Below, piece after piece: positions 1 through 8,394 of a stretch of DNA of 64,000 nucleotides (position 1 is the stretch's first letter; the number at the start of each line of letters is the position of its first letter). Source of the stretch: Chloroflexota bacterium (GTDB taxonomy: Bacteria; Chloroflexota; Dehalococcoidia; Lucifugimonadales; UBA3495). A program made the position numbers and the translations under genes. The notes under the pieces were generated by a model. The model was not told the DNA's origin. It ran no database searches and was given only the letters and a program-made list of their open reading frames with translations. The stretch covers positions 103,222 through 167,221 of the forward strand of contig VXOG01000067.1 in the NCBI GenBank assembly GCA_009840165.1, written 5' to 3'.

Positions 1-324
1 AGAACGCATATAGGGGTGTATCCGGGAAAACAGCGGCAGCAACACGTCGATCCGCACGTGCGAGCCGGTGCGTAACGAGTACGAGAACGCCCATGTGCCC
101 GCGAAGGCCAGAATATAACCGCCGATGAGCTCTTGATTGCCCAGCACCGGCCCGCCCAGTTTGCGCATGATCACCTGATAGGTGATATAGATCCCCAGCA
201 GCAGCAGCAACGTCCCGCAGATGTACCCAAATATGCGATAAATGTAATCCAGCCCGTGGTCAATCTTGTGAACGAGCTGCATTATCGCAACGGCTGGCGT
301 GGATGGAGTGGTTTGGGTAGTCAA
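1..324 (-). CDS. dctQ: TRAP transporter small permease (DctQ), 3' end cut by window edge
   Basis: Encodes the small membrane subunit of a TRAP (tripartite ATP-independent periplasmic) transporter, which pairs with the large DctM permease and a DctP binding protein to import organic acids with Na+. About 108 codons are present and the gene runs off the left edge. A hydrophobic segment with a run of five Leu (GTLLLLL) leads into ITYQVIMR, and a second segment ends in RTGSHVRIDVL, both typical of DctQ. I chose a TTG start because GGAGG at 331-335 sits 6 nt upstream; an ATG at 282 is the alternative. A good sigma-70 promoter lies at 363-391. DctM is presumably just outside the window. Confidence 0.85.
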   Translation of the reverse strand, partial: MTTQTTPSTPAVAIMQLVHKIDHGLDYIYRIFGYICGTLLLLLGIYITYQVIMRKLGGPVLGNQELIGGYILAFAGTWAFSYSLRTGSHVRIDVLLPLFSRIHPYMRS

Positions 325-362
325 CTGGCGCCTCCGGGAACCTGTGGAGTGGGCGATTGCGG

Positions 363-391
363 ACTATATTTGCCGGATGGATAAATGTCAA
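363..391 (-). promoter_or_regulatory. Sigma-70 promoter for dctQ
   Basis: On the minus strand a perfect -35 box TTGACA (386-391) and a -10 box TATAGT (363-368) are separated by 17 bp. It sits about 40 bp upstream of the proposed dctQ start and its GGAGG site, so it should drive dctQ separately from the dctP genes, which are cut off by a terminator hairpin at 652-676. Confidence 0.7.
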
Positions 392-651
392 ACAGCCTTA
401 GTTGCCGTGGATGACGGCCGCTTCATCCCGGGGCGGGAGATAATTCTTTGCATTCGGATGAACATATCCCCTGCCCACGATTGTAATTATCGAATCAAAT
501 AGCCAATCGTTTCGCAACACTTCGCGCTTATGCGATTGCCGGCAGAGTCTATGAAATTCATTAATCATTGTCAATCGGAACTTTCCGGCATCAAATGTCA
601 CACACTATAGTTGTATATCGTAATCGCATTGCCCCCGTTCGTAACAAATTA

Positions 652-676
652 GGGGGCGGGTTACTGACCCGCCCCC
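652..676 (-). terminator. Terminator hairpin after the dctP pair
   Basis: A 10-bp perfect stem (652-661 with 667-676, G/C-rich) closes a 5-nt loop, and on the minus strand it is followed by TAATTTGTTA. It lies 30 bp beyond the stop codon of the second dctP-type gene. Confidence 0.7.
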
Positions 677-705
677 TTACATGGGCAAAAACATCGGCAG
701 CCCGG

Positions 706-1686
706 TTATTCGGTCGCGGACGCCGTGCCGTCCGGGTTGATCTGCACCTTGACGATGGGCGCAACCACGTCATTGAAAATGACCGCAGCTTCAGAGGGTG
801 GACCGCCTACGCGCTCCACCCAGCCCGGCACCACGTTCTCGATCGCCGATTGGCGCTGGGCCGCCTTCATTTCATCGGTGAACGGCACTTCGGTCATGCC
901 CTGCTCCACGTTTTGCGCGATCGCGTTTGGTGCGAAGTGCTCGAAGAGCAATTGACGATTCAAATAGGCATGGCGCGCGCCTTCTTCCAGTACGATGTTC
1001 TGTAGGTCCGGGGGCATCGCATTCCAGCGGTCTGCGTTGACCGCGAACCAACTGTGCCCCACGGAGACTATTGGGCCCACCAGGTAGTCGGACACCTCGT
1101 ACCAGCGCAGTCCGTGTCCGCAGGAACCGCAGGAAATCGCGCCGTCGATGACGCCGCGCTCAAGGGCGGTGTACACGTCTGCAAAGGCGATGAACTGCGG
1201 GTCGGTGCCCATGCCTGACAACAAGTCGCTGAGCACGGTGCTGTGGCTGCGAACTTTGAGGCCCTGAAGGTCGTCCAGGCCGTCAACCTGGGGCTTGGCG
1301 AATGTGTAGTTGTGCGCCGTCATCATGTAGGCAATCTGGACGCCCCCGTTCTCCAGGGTTACCTCCGCCATCTTGGGCTGGATGGCGTCAATCATGTCCA
1401 GCTGGTCTTGTTGGGTTGCGAACAGGCCCCACGGGTTGCTCATGTCCATAATGGGGAAGTCGCCGCCCACGTAGCCGGAATAAATCTGCGCCGAGTCCAG
1501 CGTCCCGTCCTCAATCAATCGCAGCGAGTCAAGTCCGGCGATGCCAAGTTTGGGGAAGGACGAAATCTCAAAGACAACTTGTCCGTTGGTCCGACGCTTT
1601 ACCCGTTCGACGAAGCCGATGTCTTCCGTCTCGGCGTAGGTGCCGATAGCGAGCCCGCAGTTCACCCCTCCGGACGCCATCATCAT
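706..1686 (-). CDS. TRAP transporter DctP-like binding protein lacking a signal peptide
   Basis: A 326-residue protein of the DctP solute-binding family (PF03480). It shows YSGYVGGDFPI, RSHSTVLSDLL, AFADVYTALERGVIDG and FAVNADRWNAMPPDLQ, and aligns throughout with the neighbouring protein at 1683-2873. Functional DctP proteins are exported, but this one begins directly in the mature domain (MMMASGGVNCGL) and has neither a signal peptide nor a lipobox. Its start overlaps the upstream TGA (ATGA, 1683-1686), so it would be translated by coupling. Both proteins end in a near-identical NPDGTAS tail, so the pair looks like a tandem duplication whose second member lost its leader. It may be a decaying paralogue. 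Confidence 0.8.
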   Translation of the reverse strand: MMMASGGVNCGLAIGTYAETEDIGFVERVKRRTNGQVVFEISSFPKLGIAGLDSLRLIEDGTLDSAQIYSGYVGGDFPIMDMSNPWGLFATQQDQLDMIDAIQPKMAEVTLENGGVQIAYMMTAHNYTFAKPQVDGLDDLQGLKVRSHSTVLSDLLSGMGTDPQFIAFADVYTALERGVIDGAISCGSCGHGLRWYEVSDYLVGPIVSVGHSWFAVNADRWNAMPPDLQNIVLEEGARHAYLNRQLLFEHFAPNAIAQNVEQGMTEVPFTDEMKAAQRQSAIENVVPGWVERVGGPPSEAAVIFNDVVAPIVKVQINPDGTASATE

Positions 1687-2873
1687 GGCCCGGTTTCGCT
1701 GGCGGTGCCGTCAGGGTTGATGGTCACGCCCACGATGGGGCCGACCTTGTCGTTGAAGATCTGGACGCCTTCGGAACTCGGGCCACCGGCGCGACCCACC
1801 CAGTTGGGAATGATGGTCTCCAGAGCGGTTACCCGCATCTGAGCCTTCACGTCGTCCGGGAAGTCATGGTACTCCATTCCTTCCTCAACGTTCAGGTTGA
1901 TTCCGTCCGGGTCCCACTCGGCTTTCAGCAGCCGGCGGTTCTCGGCGTCGAACTCCGCGCCAACTTCCTTCAGGATCGCCTGGTTGGCCGGGGAGATTTC
2001 GGCTCACTTTTCACCGTTGACCGTGACGTAGGTAACGCCAACGGAGCCGACGATAGGCCCGTACAGGTACTCGGTAACTTCGTACCAGCGCTGGCCGTAG
2101 CCCGGGGTGCCGCCGGTGATTCCGGCGTCCAGAACGCCGCGCTCCAAAGCCGTGTACACGTCTGCAAAGGCGACGAACTGTCCCGCGGCACCGAGGCCGG
2201 CCAAGAGGTCGCCGAGGATGGTGCTGTGCTGCCGGATGTTCTTGCCTTCGTATGACGCCAGATCGGGCAGGGGCTCACGGCTGAAAACGTACTGGTTCGG
2301 ATAGTAAGCCCGGAAGATCGGTTCGCCGCCCGTGGCGTCCCGCAGAATCCGGATCATGTCGTCTTCAATGGCGTCGGTCAGCGCCAGGTGGGCGTCGTTG
2401 CTGGGAGAAAGGCCCCACAGGTTGCCCACGTCGATTATTGGCAGGTCGCCGCCAACGTAACCGGAGTAGATCTCAGCGAATTCCAGCGTATTGTCGTTGA
2501 CCAACCGTATAGTGTCGGGGCCGGCAAGTCCCAGCTCGGGGTAAGAGGAAATCTCGATAGTCACTTCACCGTTGGTGCGCTCGGCAACCCGGGGCGCGTA
2601 GAAGCTGTCGATCAATTCACAGGGCCGCAGGGTCCGGTTAATGCAAACCACCTGGAGCGTAATCGGTTCCTGGGTTGTTGCGGCTGGCGCCGCTGCGGTT
2701 GCCTGTTCGGTGGTAGTTTGCTCGGTAGTCTGGGGCGCTGCGGGTTCGGGTTCGCTGCCGCCTCCGCACGCGGCCAGGCCAACCACCAGCATGGCCATGG
2801 CCGCAACCGCAACGACCAGGCGCCATGACCAAGCCCCGTGTCCCGCCGCCCGCAATTTGTTCACGTTCAACAT
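1683..2873 (-). pseudogene. TRAP DctP-like lipoprotein interrupted by an in-frame TGA
   Basis: The intact frame would encode about 396 residues of a DctP binding lipoprotein. An N-terminal signal peptide with a LVVGLAAC lipobox is followed by a Thr/Ala/Gln-rich linker and the DctP domain (YSGYVGGDLPI, RQHSTILGDLL, AFADVYTALERGVLDA). At 2004-2006 the frame meets TGA after VTVNGEK and then resumes without a shift as AEISPANQAIL. The paralogue at 706-1686 has Trp here (VNADRWNAMPPDLQ), so one TGG-to-TGA change explains the break. Start ATG 2873 has GGAGGG just upstream. As read, the product would be a 289-residue truncated lipoprotein without its C-terminal lobe. TGA ends other genes here (for example argG), so general recoding is unlikely. 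Confidence 0.8.
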
Positions 2874-3122
2874 AAACCCTCCCTCAAGAGTGAATGTTTG
2901 CCCCCACAGGCCGGGAGAGGTTCTCTCCGAGGATCCCGCGACAGGGCGATTCGATTGGCGGCATACGCTAACAGCCGCCCCGCGCAGTGTCAACGATTTC
3001 GGCGGCGCTTACCGCCCGCGCCCTGTGCTATAATCGGCCTAGCCCGGCAGTCCACTTAACTGCCCCCATGGTTTACGCTGCAACACTCTGAAACGTCGGT
3101 CTTTCTGAGGAGGAACACTGCC

Positions 3123-3917
3123 TTGACTACTCTTAATGATCGCCTGCGCGCCGGTCAGGAAATGCGTGGGATGATGGCCGCAGGGGACAGCTCGCATTAC
3201 GCGCTCCCCGGCGTTGATCAGTTGGCCCCAGACCTGAAGCGCATTATCGATGAAGCGTTGTTCGGGACCATTTGGACACGGCCGGGGCTTGACCTGAAGC
3301 AGCGTTGCGTCGCCACCATCTCGGCGTTGATGACCCAGGGTGAGCTCAACCTCCTTCGCCGGCACATTGTGCGGGCACTCAACGTTGGTTTGACTCCCAA
3401 CCAGGTCGTTGAAATCTTTTTTCAGTCAACCTTTTATATCGGCGTGCCAGCCGTAGAGTCCGGCTTGCGGCTGACCAAGGACATATTCGAGGAACTCGGC
3501 ATCGAATTCGAGCCGGCTCTGGAATACGACCCGAACCTGCACACCGACGAGCTGTTCGCTCTGGGCCAGGAAATGCACCGCCGGCACATGGGTTCCTTCA
3601 CGGAGACCGGCATGGACTCCGACAGCCCTGAAGCTCAGTTGGAACGCATCATCGACGAGTACAACTGGGGAGCCATCTACAGCCGCTCATTGCTCGACGA
3701 CAAGGAAAGGGCGATCATATCCCTCGCTGCCCTTACCAGCATGGGAGTCTATGACGCCCAGATGCGGAGACGGATCCGCGGAGCCGTCGGCGTAGGACTC
3801 ACGTCCACGGAAATAATGGAGATTTTCATTCATCTATCAATGTATGGCGGGTACGTGAACGCGCGCACCTCCATGCGCATTGCCCGTTCCGTTTTCAATG
3901 AACTTGGCATCGACTAG
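3123..3917 (+). CDS. Tandem carboxymuconolactone decarboxylase (CMD) domain protein
   Basis: A 264-residue protein with two CMD/AhpD-like domains (PF02627), roughly residues 30-125 and 155-262. Each has the helical core pattern: LKQRCVATISALMTQGE then LNVGLTPNQVVEIF in the first, DKERAIISLAALTSMG then VGVGLTSTEIMEIF in the second. Neither domain has the CxxC of AhpD peroxidases, so it is closer to the PcaC group that decarboxylates gamma-carboxymuconolactone. The TTG start at 3123 follows AGGAGG by 9 nt, and a TATAAT lies at 3029-3034 in the upstream gap. The alpha/beta hydrolase 12 bp downstream recalls the PcaC-PcaD (lactonase) pairing of the beta-ketoadipate pathway. The actual substrate is unknown. 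Confidence 0.8.
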   Translation: MTTLNDRLRAGQEMRGMMAAGDSSHYALPGVDQLAPDLKRIIDEALFGTIWTRPGLDLKQRCVATISALMTQGELNLLRRHIVRALNVGLTPNQVVEIFFQSTFYIGVPAVESGLRLTKDIFEELGIEFEPALEYDPNLHTDELFALGQEMHRRHMGSFTETGMDSDSPEAQLERIIDEYNWGAIYSRSLLDDKERAIISLAALTSMGVYDAQMRRRIRGAVGVGLTSTEIMEIFIHLSMYGGYVNARTSMRIARSVFNELGID

Positions 3918-3929
3918 CCCAGGACTTCG

Positions 3930-4733
3930 GTGGAACCCATGAAACTGCGCCTCGACGACGGCTGCGAGCTGTTCTACACCATCGACGACTTTACTGACCC
4001 GTGGACCCAGTCGGAAACCGTTGTCATGCAGCATGGCATGGCGAAAAACCACAAAATGTGGTTCGGCTGGGTGCCCATTATTGCCCGCCACTATCGTGTC
4101 ATCCGGCTGGATATGCGTGGGATGGGCCAATCATCGGTCCCTGAACCTGGATACCCGTGGTCGGTTGACAACTTTGCCAAGGATCTGGCCGAGTTTACTG
4201 GGAAATTAGGATTGGAGCGATTTCACCTCATCGGGGAGACGGTGGGGGGCAGCATAGCCATGCGCTATGCGACGGAGCATCAGGACCGTTTGTTATCCCT
4301 CACAGCATGCACTTCTCCGACCAGCTTCAACGATGCGCATCATGCGGAGTCGGCGGTACAAATCCAGGAAGAAGGAATTGGCGCCTGGGTGGAAAGCAGC
4401 ATCGGCCGCCGGTTGGACCCTCAAATAGTTGATCCGGCCTACACCCGCTGGTACGCAGAGCAGATGAAGGCTACCACGCCGCACGTAGTAGCCGGCTTTC
4501 AGGCTCAGGCATCAGGTGACCTGCGTCCCCTCCTTAGAGAAGTTCAAACGCCGACGCTGATCATCGCCGCCGCTTCCCTGCGGGAAGAAGTGCTTGGAGA
4601 CTTTCGCGGCGCTGCCGATGTTTTTCCCAACGGGCGGGCCGTTGTGTTCCCCGGCGTTTCAGGGTTTGTCCAGCATATCCTCCCAGTTCCGTGCGCGCGG
4701 GTCTGGCTGGACTTTGCCCACAGTCTTGCCTAG
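3930..4733 (+). CDS. Alpha/beta hydrolase-fold protein with unusual nucleophile elbow
   Basis: A 267-residue alpha/beta hydrolase-fold protein, resembling 3-oxoadipate enol-lactonase (PcaD) in context and in the MRGMGQSS segment. The nucleophile elbow reads GETVGG, with Thr near residue 104 where Ser is normal. The region that usually supplies the catalytic Asp reads LIIAAASLREEV and has no Asp, while a His is present near the C-terminus (GFVQHIL). The triad is therefore altered and the enzyme may be divergent or non-hydrolytic. I took GTG 3930 as start; ATG 3939 is possible. It lies 12 bp after the CMD gene in the same direction, so the two are probably co-transcribed. Confidence 0.72.
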   Translation: MEPMKLRLDDGCELFYTIDDFTDPWTQSETVVMQHGMAKNHKMWFGWVPIIARHYRVIRLDMRGMGQSSVPEPGYPWSVDNFAKDLAEFTGKLGLERFHLIGETVGGSIAMRYATEHQDRLLSLTACTSPTSFNDAHHAESAVQIQEEGIGAWVESSIGRRLDPQIVDPAYTRWYAEQMKATTPHVVAGFQAQASGDLRPLLREVQTPTLIIAAASLREEVLGDFRGAADVFPNGRAVVFPGVSGFVQHILPVPCARVWLDFAHSLA

Positions 4734-4747
4734 GTGTCCTACTCCCA

Positions 4748-5461
4748 ATGGCCGATCGTGCCGGCGCCGAATCCGGCGACATCGCGGGTGGGGAACCTAC
4801 GGAGGATCAACAGACGACACGCACTCATCACAACGTCGGGGTTCATACCCGGCTGGGTCCCGGCGTCAACGGTTTTCTGAACCGGCTCCTGTCCCGGGGC
4901 GAGCTTCAGGTGCTGCCCCGACGATTGAGTCGAAAGTATCACCTTCCGCTATTCTTCTCCGTTTACAACGTTCAGTTCTTCCGCCTGCGCGGCAGGTATC
5001 TCCTGCAAGCCGCTTTGGCTGCGTTGGTCATGCTGGGCGTCCTGCTCCTGGTAGATTCTATCGCCGATGCAGTGTTGGCCGCTGGTTTGGGTTCCAGTGT
5101 CGTGATCGTCTTCGTACACCCCAATTCCAGTAGCGCCGCCATTCGCCATCTGGTTGGCGGGCATGTTCTCGGACTGGCCGTCGGTGCCCTGGCATCGTTT
5201 ATACTATTCCACGCCGGTTGGGTGCCTGTCACTGATGGCACGTACCATTGGGTTGCTATGGTGGCCGCGGCAATCACGCTGGGGGTGGTTATCCTGCTGA
5301 TGTCAGCGACTGACACCGAACACCCGCCGGCCGCCGCTACCGGTCTTGGGTTTGCCCTTCAGAGTCTCGAATATACGCTTGTGTTGCTGTTTGTCGCCGC
5401 CGTATTGATGCTAGCCGCCAGTAAAGTGATCTTCCGTCGCGCCCTGCGCGATCTCGACTGA
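4748..5461 (+). CDS. HPP family integral membrane protein
   Basis: About 237 residues. A soluble N-terminal stretch of about 80 residues is followed by four or five hydrophobic segments, with signatures SSVVIVFVHPNSSSA and DTEHPPAAATGLG. The second is the HPP motif that names the family (PF04982). Members are inner-membrane proteins, and some are implicated in nitrite transport, but the role of this one is unknown. Start ATG 4748 lacks a strong ribosome site; a GTG at 4691 overlapping the hydrolase gene is an alternative. It lies between the hydrolase and the MmgE/PrpD gene, all on the plus strand. Confidence 0.75.
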   Translation: MADRAGAESGDIAGGEPTEDQQTTRTHHNVGVHTRLGPGVNGFLNRLLSRGELQVLPRRLSRKYHLPLFFSVYNVQFFRLRGRYLLQAALAALVMLGVLLLVDSIADAVLAAGLGSSVVIVFVHPNSSSAAIRHLVGGHVLGLAVGALASFILFHAGWVPVTDGTYHWVAMVAAAITLGVVILLMSATDTEHPPAAATGLGFALQSLEYTLVLLFVAAVLMLAASKVIFRRALRDLD

Positions 5462-5484
5462 CCATATAGATTAGGAGCGCCGCA

Positions 5485-6897
5485 ATGCCTGATTCGCTGT
5501 CGCGCCAGTTGGCCCGCTGGGTCGTCAACCTGGCTCCGCGAGACGTCCCTCCAGTAGTGATTGACAAGATGCAGACGTCGCTTCTGCACGCAACAGTGGT
5601 TGCCATCATCGGCGCAAAGACCCATCACGGGAAAGCGGCGGTGGATCTGGCGTTGAGCGAAGAATCTTCGACGGAGGGGGCGACGATACTGGTCAACGGC
5701 GGCGGCGCCACGCGGTGCGGCGCCGCGTTTGCCAACAGCAAGTTGATGCACGCCACCAATCAGGCGGACTCCTACCGAATGCTTACTCATCCCGGTCCCT
5801 GCGTGATCCCGGCGTCCCTGGCCTCGGCCCAGTTGGGAGGCGCCACCGGGGCGGAGCTGATTACCGCCATGGCCGCCGGCTATGAAGTGGAATCGCGAAT
5901 TGCCGGAGATTTTATCGCATCCACCCAGGCCAGAGGTTTCAGATCCAGTCCGATTTTCGGCACACTCGGGGCGGCGGTCGCTACCGGCAAGCTGCTGGGG
6001 TTGAACGAAGACCAGATGGTGACTGCGATTGCGTTGGCTTGCACCTTCACCGCTGGAACCAACGAGGGCCCAAGATCCGGCGGGCGCGAGATGATGTTCC
6101 ATGAGCCTCAATCCACCCGCAGCGGAATCATGGCGGCTCTCCTGGCCCGTGAAGACGTACGCGGCTCAGAAGAGGCGCTTGAAGGGCCTGCCGGGTTCTA
6201 TAACGCTTTCACCGGAAATAATCGCGGCGAGCTGTCGTACGTTTTCACCGGACCGAATCAAGTTTCCTTTGAACCCATTACCGAAGGGCTGGGCAGCCGC
6301 TGGGAACTGTTGCATACCGTGCTGAAAATGTATCCGACTGCCGGATACAATTGTCCCGTCATCGACCTGATGTCCGACATGCGCCGCGCCCACGATTTCA
6401 AGATTGATGACATCGACAAGATCACAGTGGACATGAACTGGTTGGAGACCCTGTACCCGTCGCCGGAATTTCCTAACCCCTCGCGCGGTCAGGCCATTGT
6501 GGGCAGCACCCACTATTTCACGGCTTATGTCGCTGTCAACGGTTCGTATCCTCCGTTGCGCACCCGCATTGATCCTGGCGAAGACGAGCAGACTGCCACC
6601 GCCGAGAACCATGATGCGGTGTTGCGCCTCATGCACAAGGTGGAAACAGTCGGCCACCAGGATCGCCGGGCCTTTGCCCCCCGCATCACTATCGAAATGG
6701 CGGGAGGAACCGCTTATCAGGGAGAATATCTTGGCACCGAGTTGGAATGGGACCTGAAAGAGGAAATCAACCGCCTGATCCCTCTGTTCCCACAAATCGA
6801 CTGGCCGTATGCCAAGCTACAGGAAGTGGTTCGAGCCACCGGAAGTATCTGGGACGCCGCCGACGTTGGCGAATTGCTCGCTGCCGCTACTCCCTGA
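5485..6897 (+). CDS. MmgE/PrpD family protein
   Basis: A 470-residue protein of the MmgE/PrpD family (PF03972), whose characterised members include 2-methylcitrate dehydratase and cis-aconitate decarboxylase; many others are uncharacterised. Features seen are an N-terminal helical domain (LARWVVNLAPRDVPPVV), the NSKLMHATNQADSY stretch near the presumed active site (most family members have an HxxDxDD-like run there) and the later MYPTAGYNCPVIDLM segment. Full length is normal for the family. AGGAG stands 7 nt before ATG 5485. The gene is followed 65 bp later by an SDR, so the pair may act on one hydroxy-acid or CoA-derived substrate, but the substrate cannot be named. Confidence 0.82.
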   Translation: MPDSLSRQLARWVVNLAPRDVPPVVIDKMQTSLLHATVVAIIGAKTHHGKAAVDLALSEESSTEGATILVNGGGATRCGAAFANSKLMHATNQADSYRMLTHPGPCVIPASLASAQLGGATGAELITAMAAGYEVESRIAGDFIASTQARGFRSSPIFGTLGAAVATGKLLGLNEDQMVTAIALACTFTAGTNEGPRSGGREMMFHEPQSTRSGIMAALLAREDVRGSEEALEGPAGFYNAFTGNNRGELSYVFTGPNQVSFEPITEGLGSRWELLHTVLKMYPTAGYNCPVIDLMSDMRRAHDFKIDDIDKITVDMNWLETLYPSPEFPNPSRGQAIVGSTHYFTAYVAVNGSYPPLRTRIDPGEDEQTATAENHDAVLRLMHKVETVGHQDRRAFAPRITIEMAGGTAYQGEYLGTELEWDLKEEINRLIPLFPQIDWPYAKLQEVVRATGSIWDAADVGELLAAATP

Positions 6898-6962
6898 CAG
6901 GCCCCTGTTCAGAGTTGTCTCTTAAGCGCATACAATATCCCACTAACCTCAGGAGTTAAGAA

Positions 6963-7757
6963 ATGCTTCCAGGATTGGAGGGCAAAGCCGCGTTGATCAC
7001 GGGAGGGAGCAAGGGCATCGGCAAAGCGATCGCCTATGCTCTGGCCAGAGAGGGGTGCTCCGTCGCCATATGCGCTCGCGGCGAGGCAGATCTACGGGCC
7101 GCCGCGGCTGAAATTGCCGACGCCACCGGCGCTCAAGTAATCCCCATACGGGCTGATATGACGGTTCCGGAGGATATAGTCAACCTCGTCCAAGAGACAG
7201 TTTCCGGTTTGGGCAAATTGGAAATACTGGTGAACAATGCGGTAAACAGCACCAGTGATCGAGCCAGCACCATCCCCGACGACGTGATTCTGAATCACAT
7301 CACAACCAAAGTCATGGGGTATATCCGCTGTGCCCGGGAATCTGTGCCGCACATGATCGAAGCGGGTGGCGGACGCATCATCAACATTGGTGGCATGGCA
7401 GCGCGAAACTCCAGCCCCACCAATCCAGGCTCAGGGGTCACCAATTCCGCCATGTCCAACTACTCGAAAGCTTTGTCGGACGATGTGGCTGCCGATGGTA
7501 TCCTGGTCAACTGCATCCACCCAGGCAGCACTCGTACCGAACGTTACATGGGGCTGGTCGAAGAACGCGCGGCGCGTAGCAACATCACTCCCGAAGATGA
7601 GCTGGCCCAATCCGTCGCCGACATCCCCATTGGCAGGATGATCGAGCCCGAGGACGTCGCCAATCTGACGGCATTCCTGTGTTCGGACCTGGCCTCAGCC
7701 ATAACGGGCCAAACCATCGCGGTCGATGGCGGAGGCGGCCGGGGAGTTCATTTCTAA
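6963..7757 (+). CDS. SDR family oxidoreductase with atypical active-site spacing
   Basis: A 264-residue short-chain dehydrogenase/reductase. The Rossmann motif TGGSKGIG (about residues 14-21) and a C-terminal GQTIAVDGGG are clear. The usual NNAG reads NNAVN, and the catalytic YxxxK is not present: the segment is NSAMSNYSKAL, with Tyr two residues before Lys and Ser at the normal Tyr position. SDRs with a shifted or missing Tyr exist, so activity could be unusual rather than absent. AGGAG lies upstream of ATG 6963. It follows the MmgE/PrpD gene and is probably co-transcribed with it. Confidence 0.82.
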   Translation: MLPGLEGKAALITGGSKGIGKAIAYALAREGCSVAICARGEADLRAAAAEIADATGAQVIPIRADMTVPEDIVNLVQETVSGLGKLEILVNNAVNSTSDRASTIPDDVILNHITTKVMGYIRCARESVPHMIEAGGGRIINIGGMAARNSSPTNPGSGVTNSAMSNYSKALSDDVAADGILVNCIHPGSTRTERYMGLVEERAARSNITPEDELAQSVADIPIGRMIEPEDVANLTAFLCSDLASAITGQTIAVDGGGGRGVHF

Positions 7758-7789
7758 AGGGTGTCCAAGAACTCCCTCTCTGCCGCTCG

Positions 7790-8299
7790 CTAGCCCAGCC
7801 CGGTTTCTCTCAACGCCTGGGCAAAATTCGGGTCGAGAACGTAGGCGTCGCTCACCTTGTCATAAGTCAAAGGCCGAGGCAAGTCCACGTCGCCACGCCT
7901 CCGCTTCAATCGGTTCAAGCTGTGGCCTTGGCTGGACAACGATCCCGAGAGCTCTCTCTGGGACAGTTGAAGCGTATGCATCAATTGGGCGCGTTTCTGA
8001 GTGTGATTTGGAGACCGCGACACTCGGATCATCGCTTGTCTTGCGGTGTCGGAAAGGTTGCGCCAGAAGGTATGCACGTAGCTGGCGTTCCAAATCGGCC
8101 CCTGGGATTCTGCGTCAGATTCGGCGACGGCTTCCGCTGGATCTTCGGTTTCGTAGTGGGCCACAGCTTCCGGCCGGACATCATCCAGCGCGGCTGTCTC
8201 CGAGGCAGGTTGCTCCAGGTCGCCGCGGCCGGCCATGCCCCGCAGAGTCCCGATCACCTCGTCAATATCGCCTTCTATGGTAACCGTTACTTTAGTCAA
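7790..8299 (-). CDS. Hypothetical protein, helical C-terminal domain
   Basis: About 169 residues with no family that I recognise. The N-terminus (LTKVTVTIEGDIDEVIGTLRGM) looks like a short beta-alpha unit, followed by an acidic linker (ETEDPAEAVAESDAES). The basic helical C-terminal half includes WRNLSDTARQAMIRVSRSP, TQKRAQLMHTLQLSQREL and LNRLKRRRGD, which could bind nucleic acid, though that is only a guess. A TTG start at 8299 is preferred because GGAG stands 7 nt upstream; an ATG at 8326 has no ribosome site. It is convergent with the SDR gene and lies downstream of the minus-strand lipoprotein gene. Confidence 0.6.
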   Translation of the reverse strand: MTKVTVTIEGDIDEVIGTLRGMAGRGDLEQPASETAALDDVRPEAVAHYETEDPAEAVAESDAESQGPIWNASYVHTFWRNLSDTARQAMIRVSRSPNHTQKRAQLMHTLQLSQRELSGSLSSQGHSLNRLKRRRGDVDLPRPLTYDKVSDAYVLDPNFAQALRETGLG

Positions 8300-8394
8300 A
8301 GTGGTACTCCGGTGCCTGGGCTTCATTGATTACTGGCTTATGCGTATCTCCATCACAGATAGAGCGCGTAAACACGATAACATAAATTCGTCAT

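Larger units (their letters stand above)
325..705. other. Intergenic region between dctP-type genes and dctQ
   Basis: About 380 bases that look more AT-rich than the flanking genes and hold no convincing reading frame. It contains the dctQ promoter (363-391) and the terminator hairpin (652-676) that closes the dctP pair. Confidence 0.6.

Noticed and set aside
398..601. Small minus-strand frame in the 325-705 gap
   Set aside because: No recognisable motif and no ribosome site; it overlaps the region that contains the terminator and promoter signals.
2004..2006. TGA as a reassigned Trp codon genome-wide
   Set aside because: Several good genes here end at TGA (argG, the quinone reductase, the propeller protein), so TGA is a normal stop.
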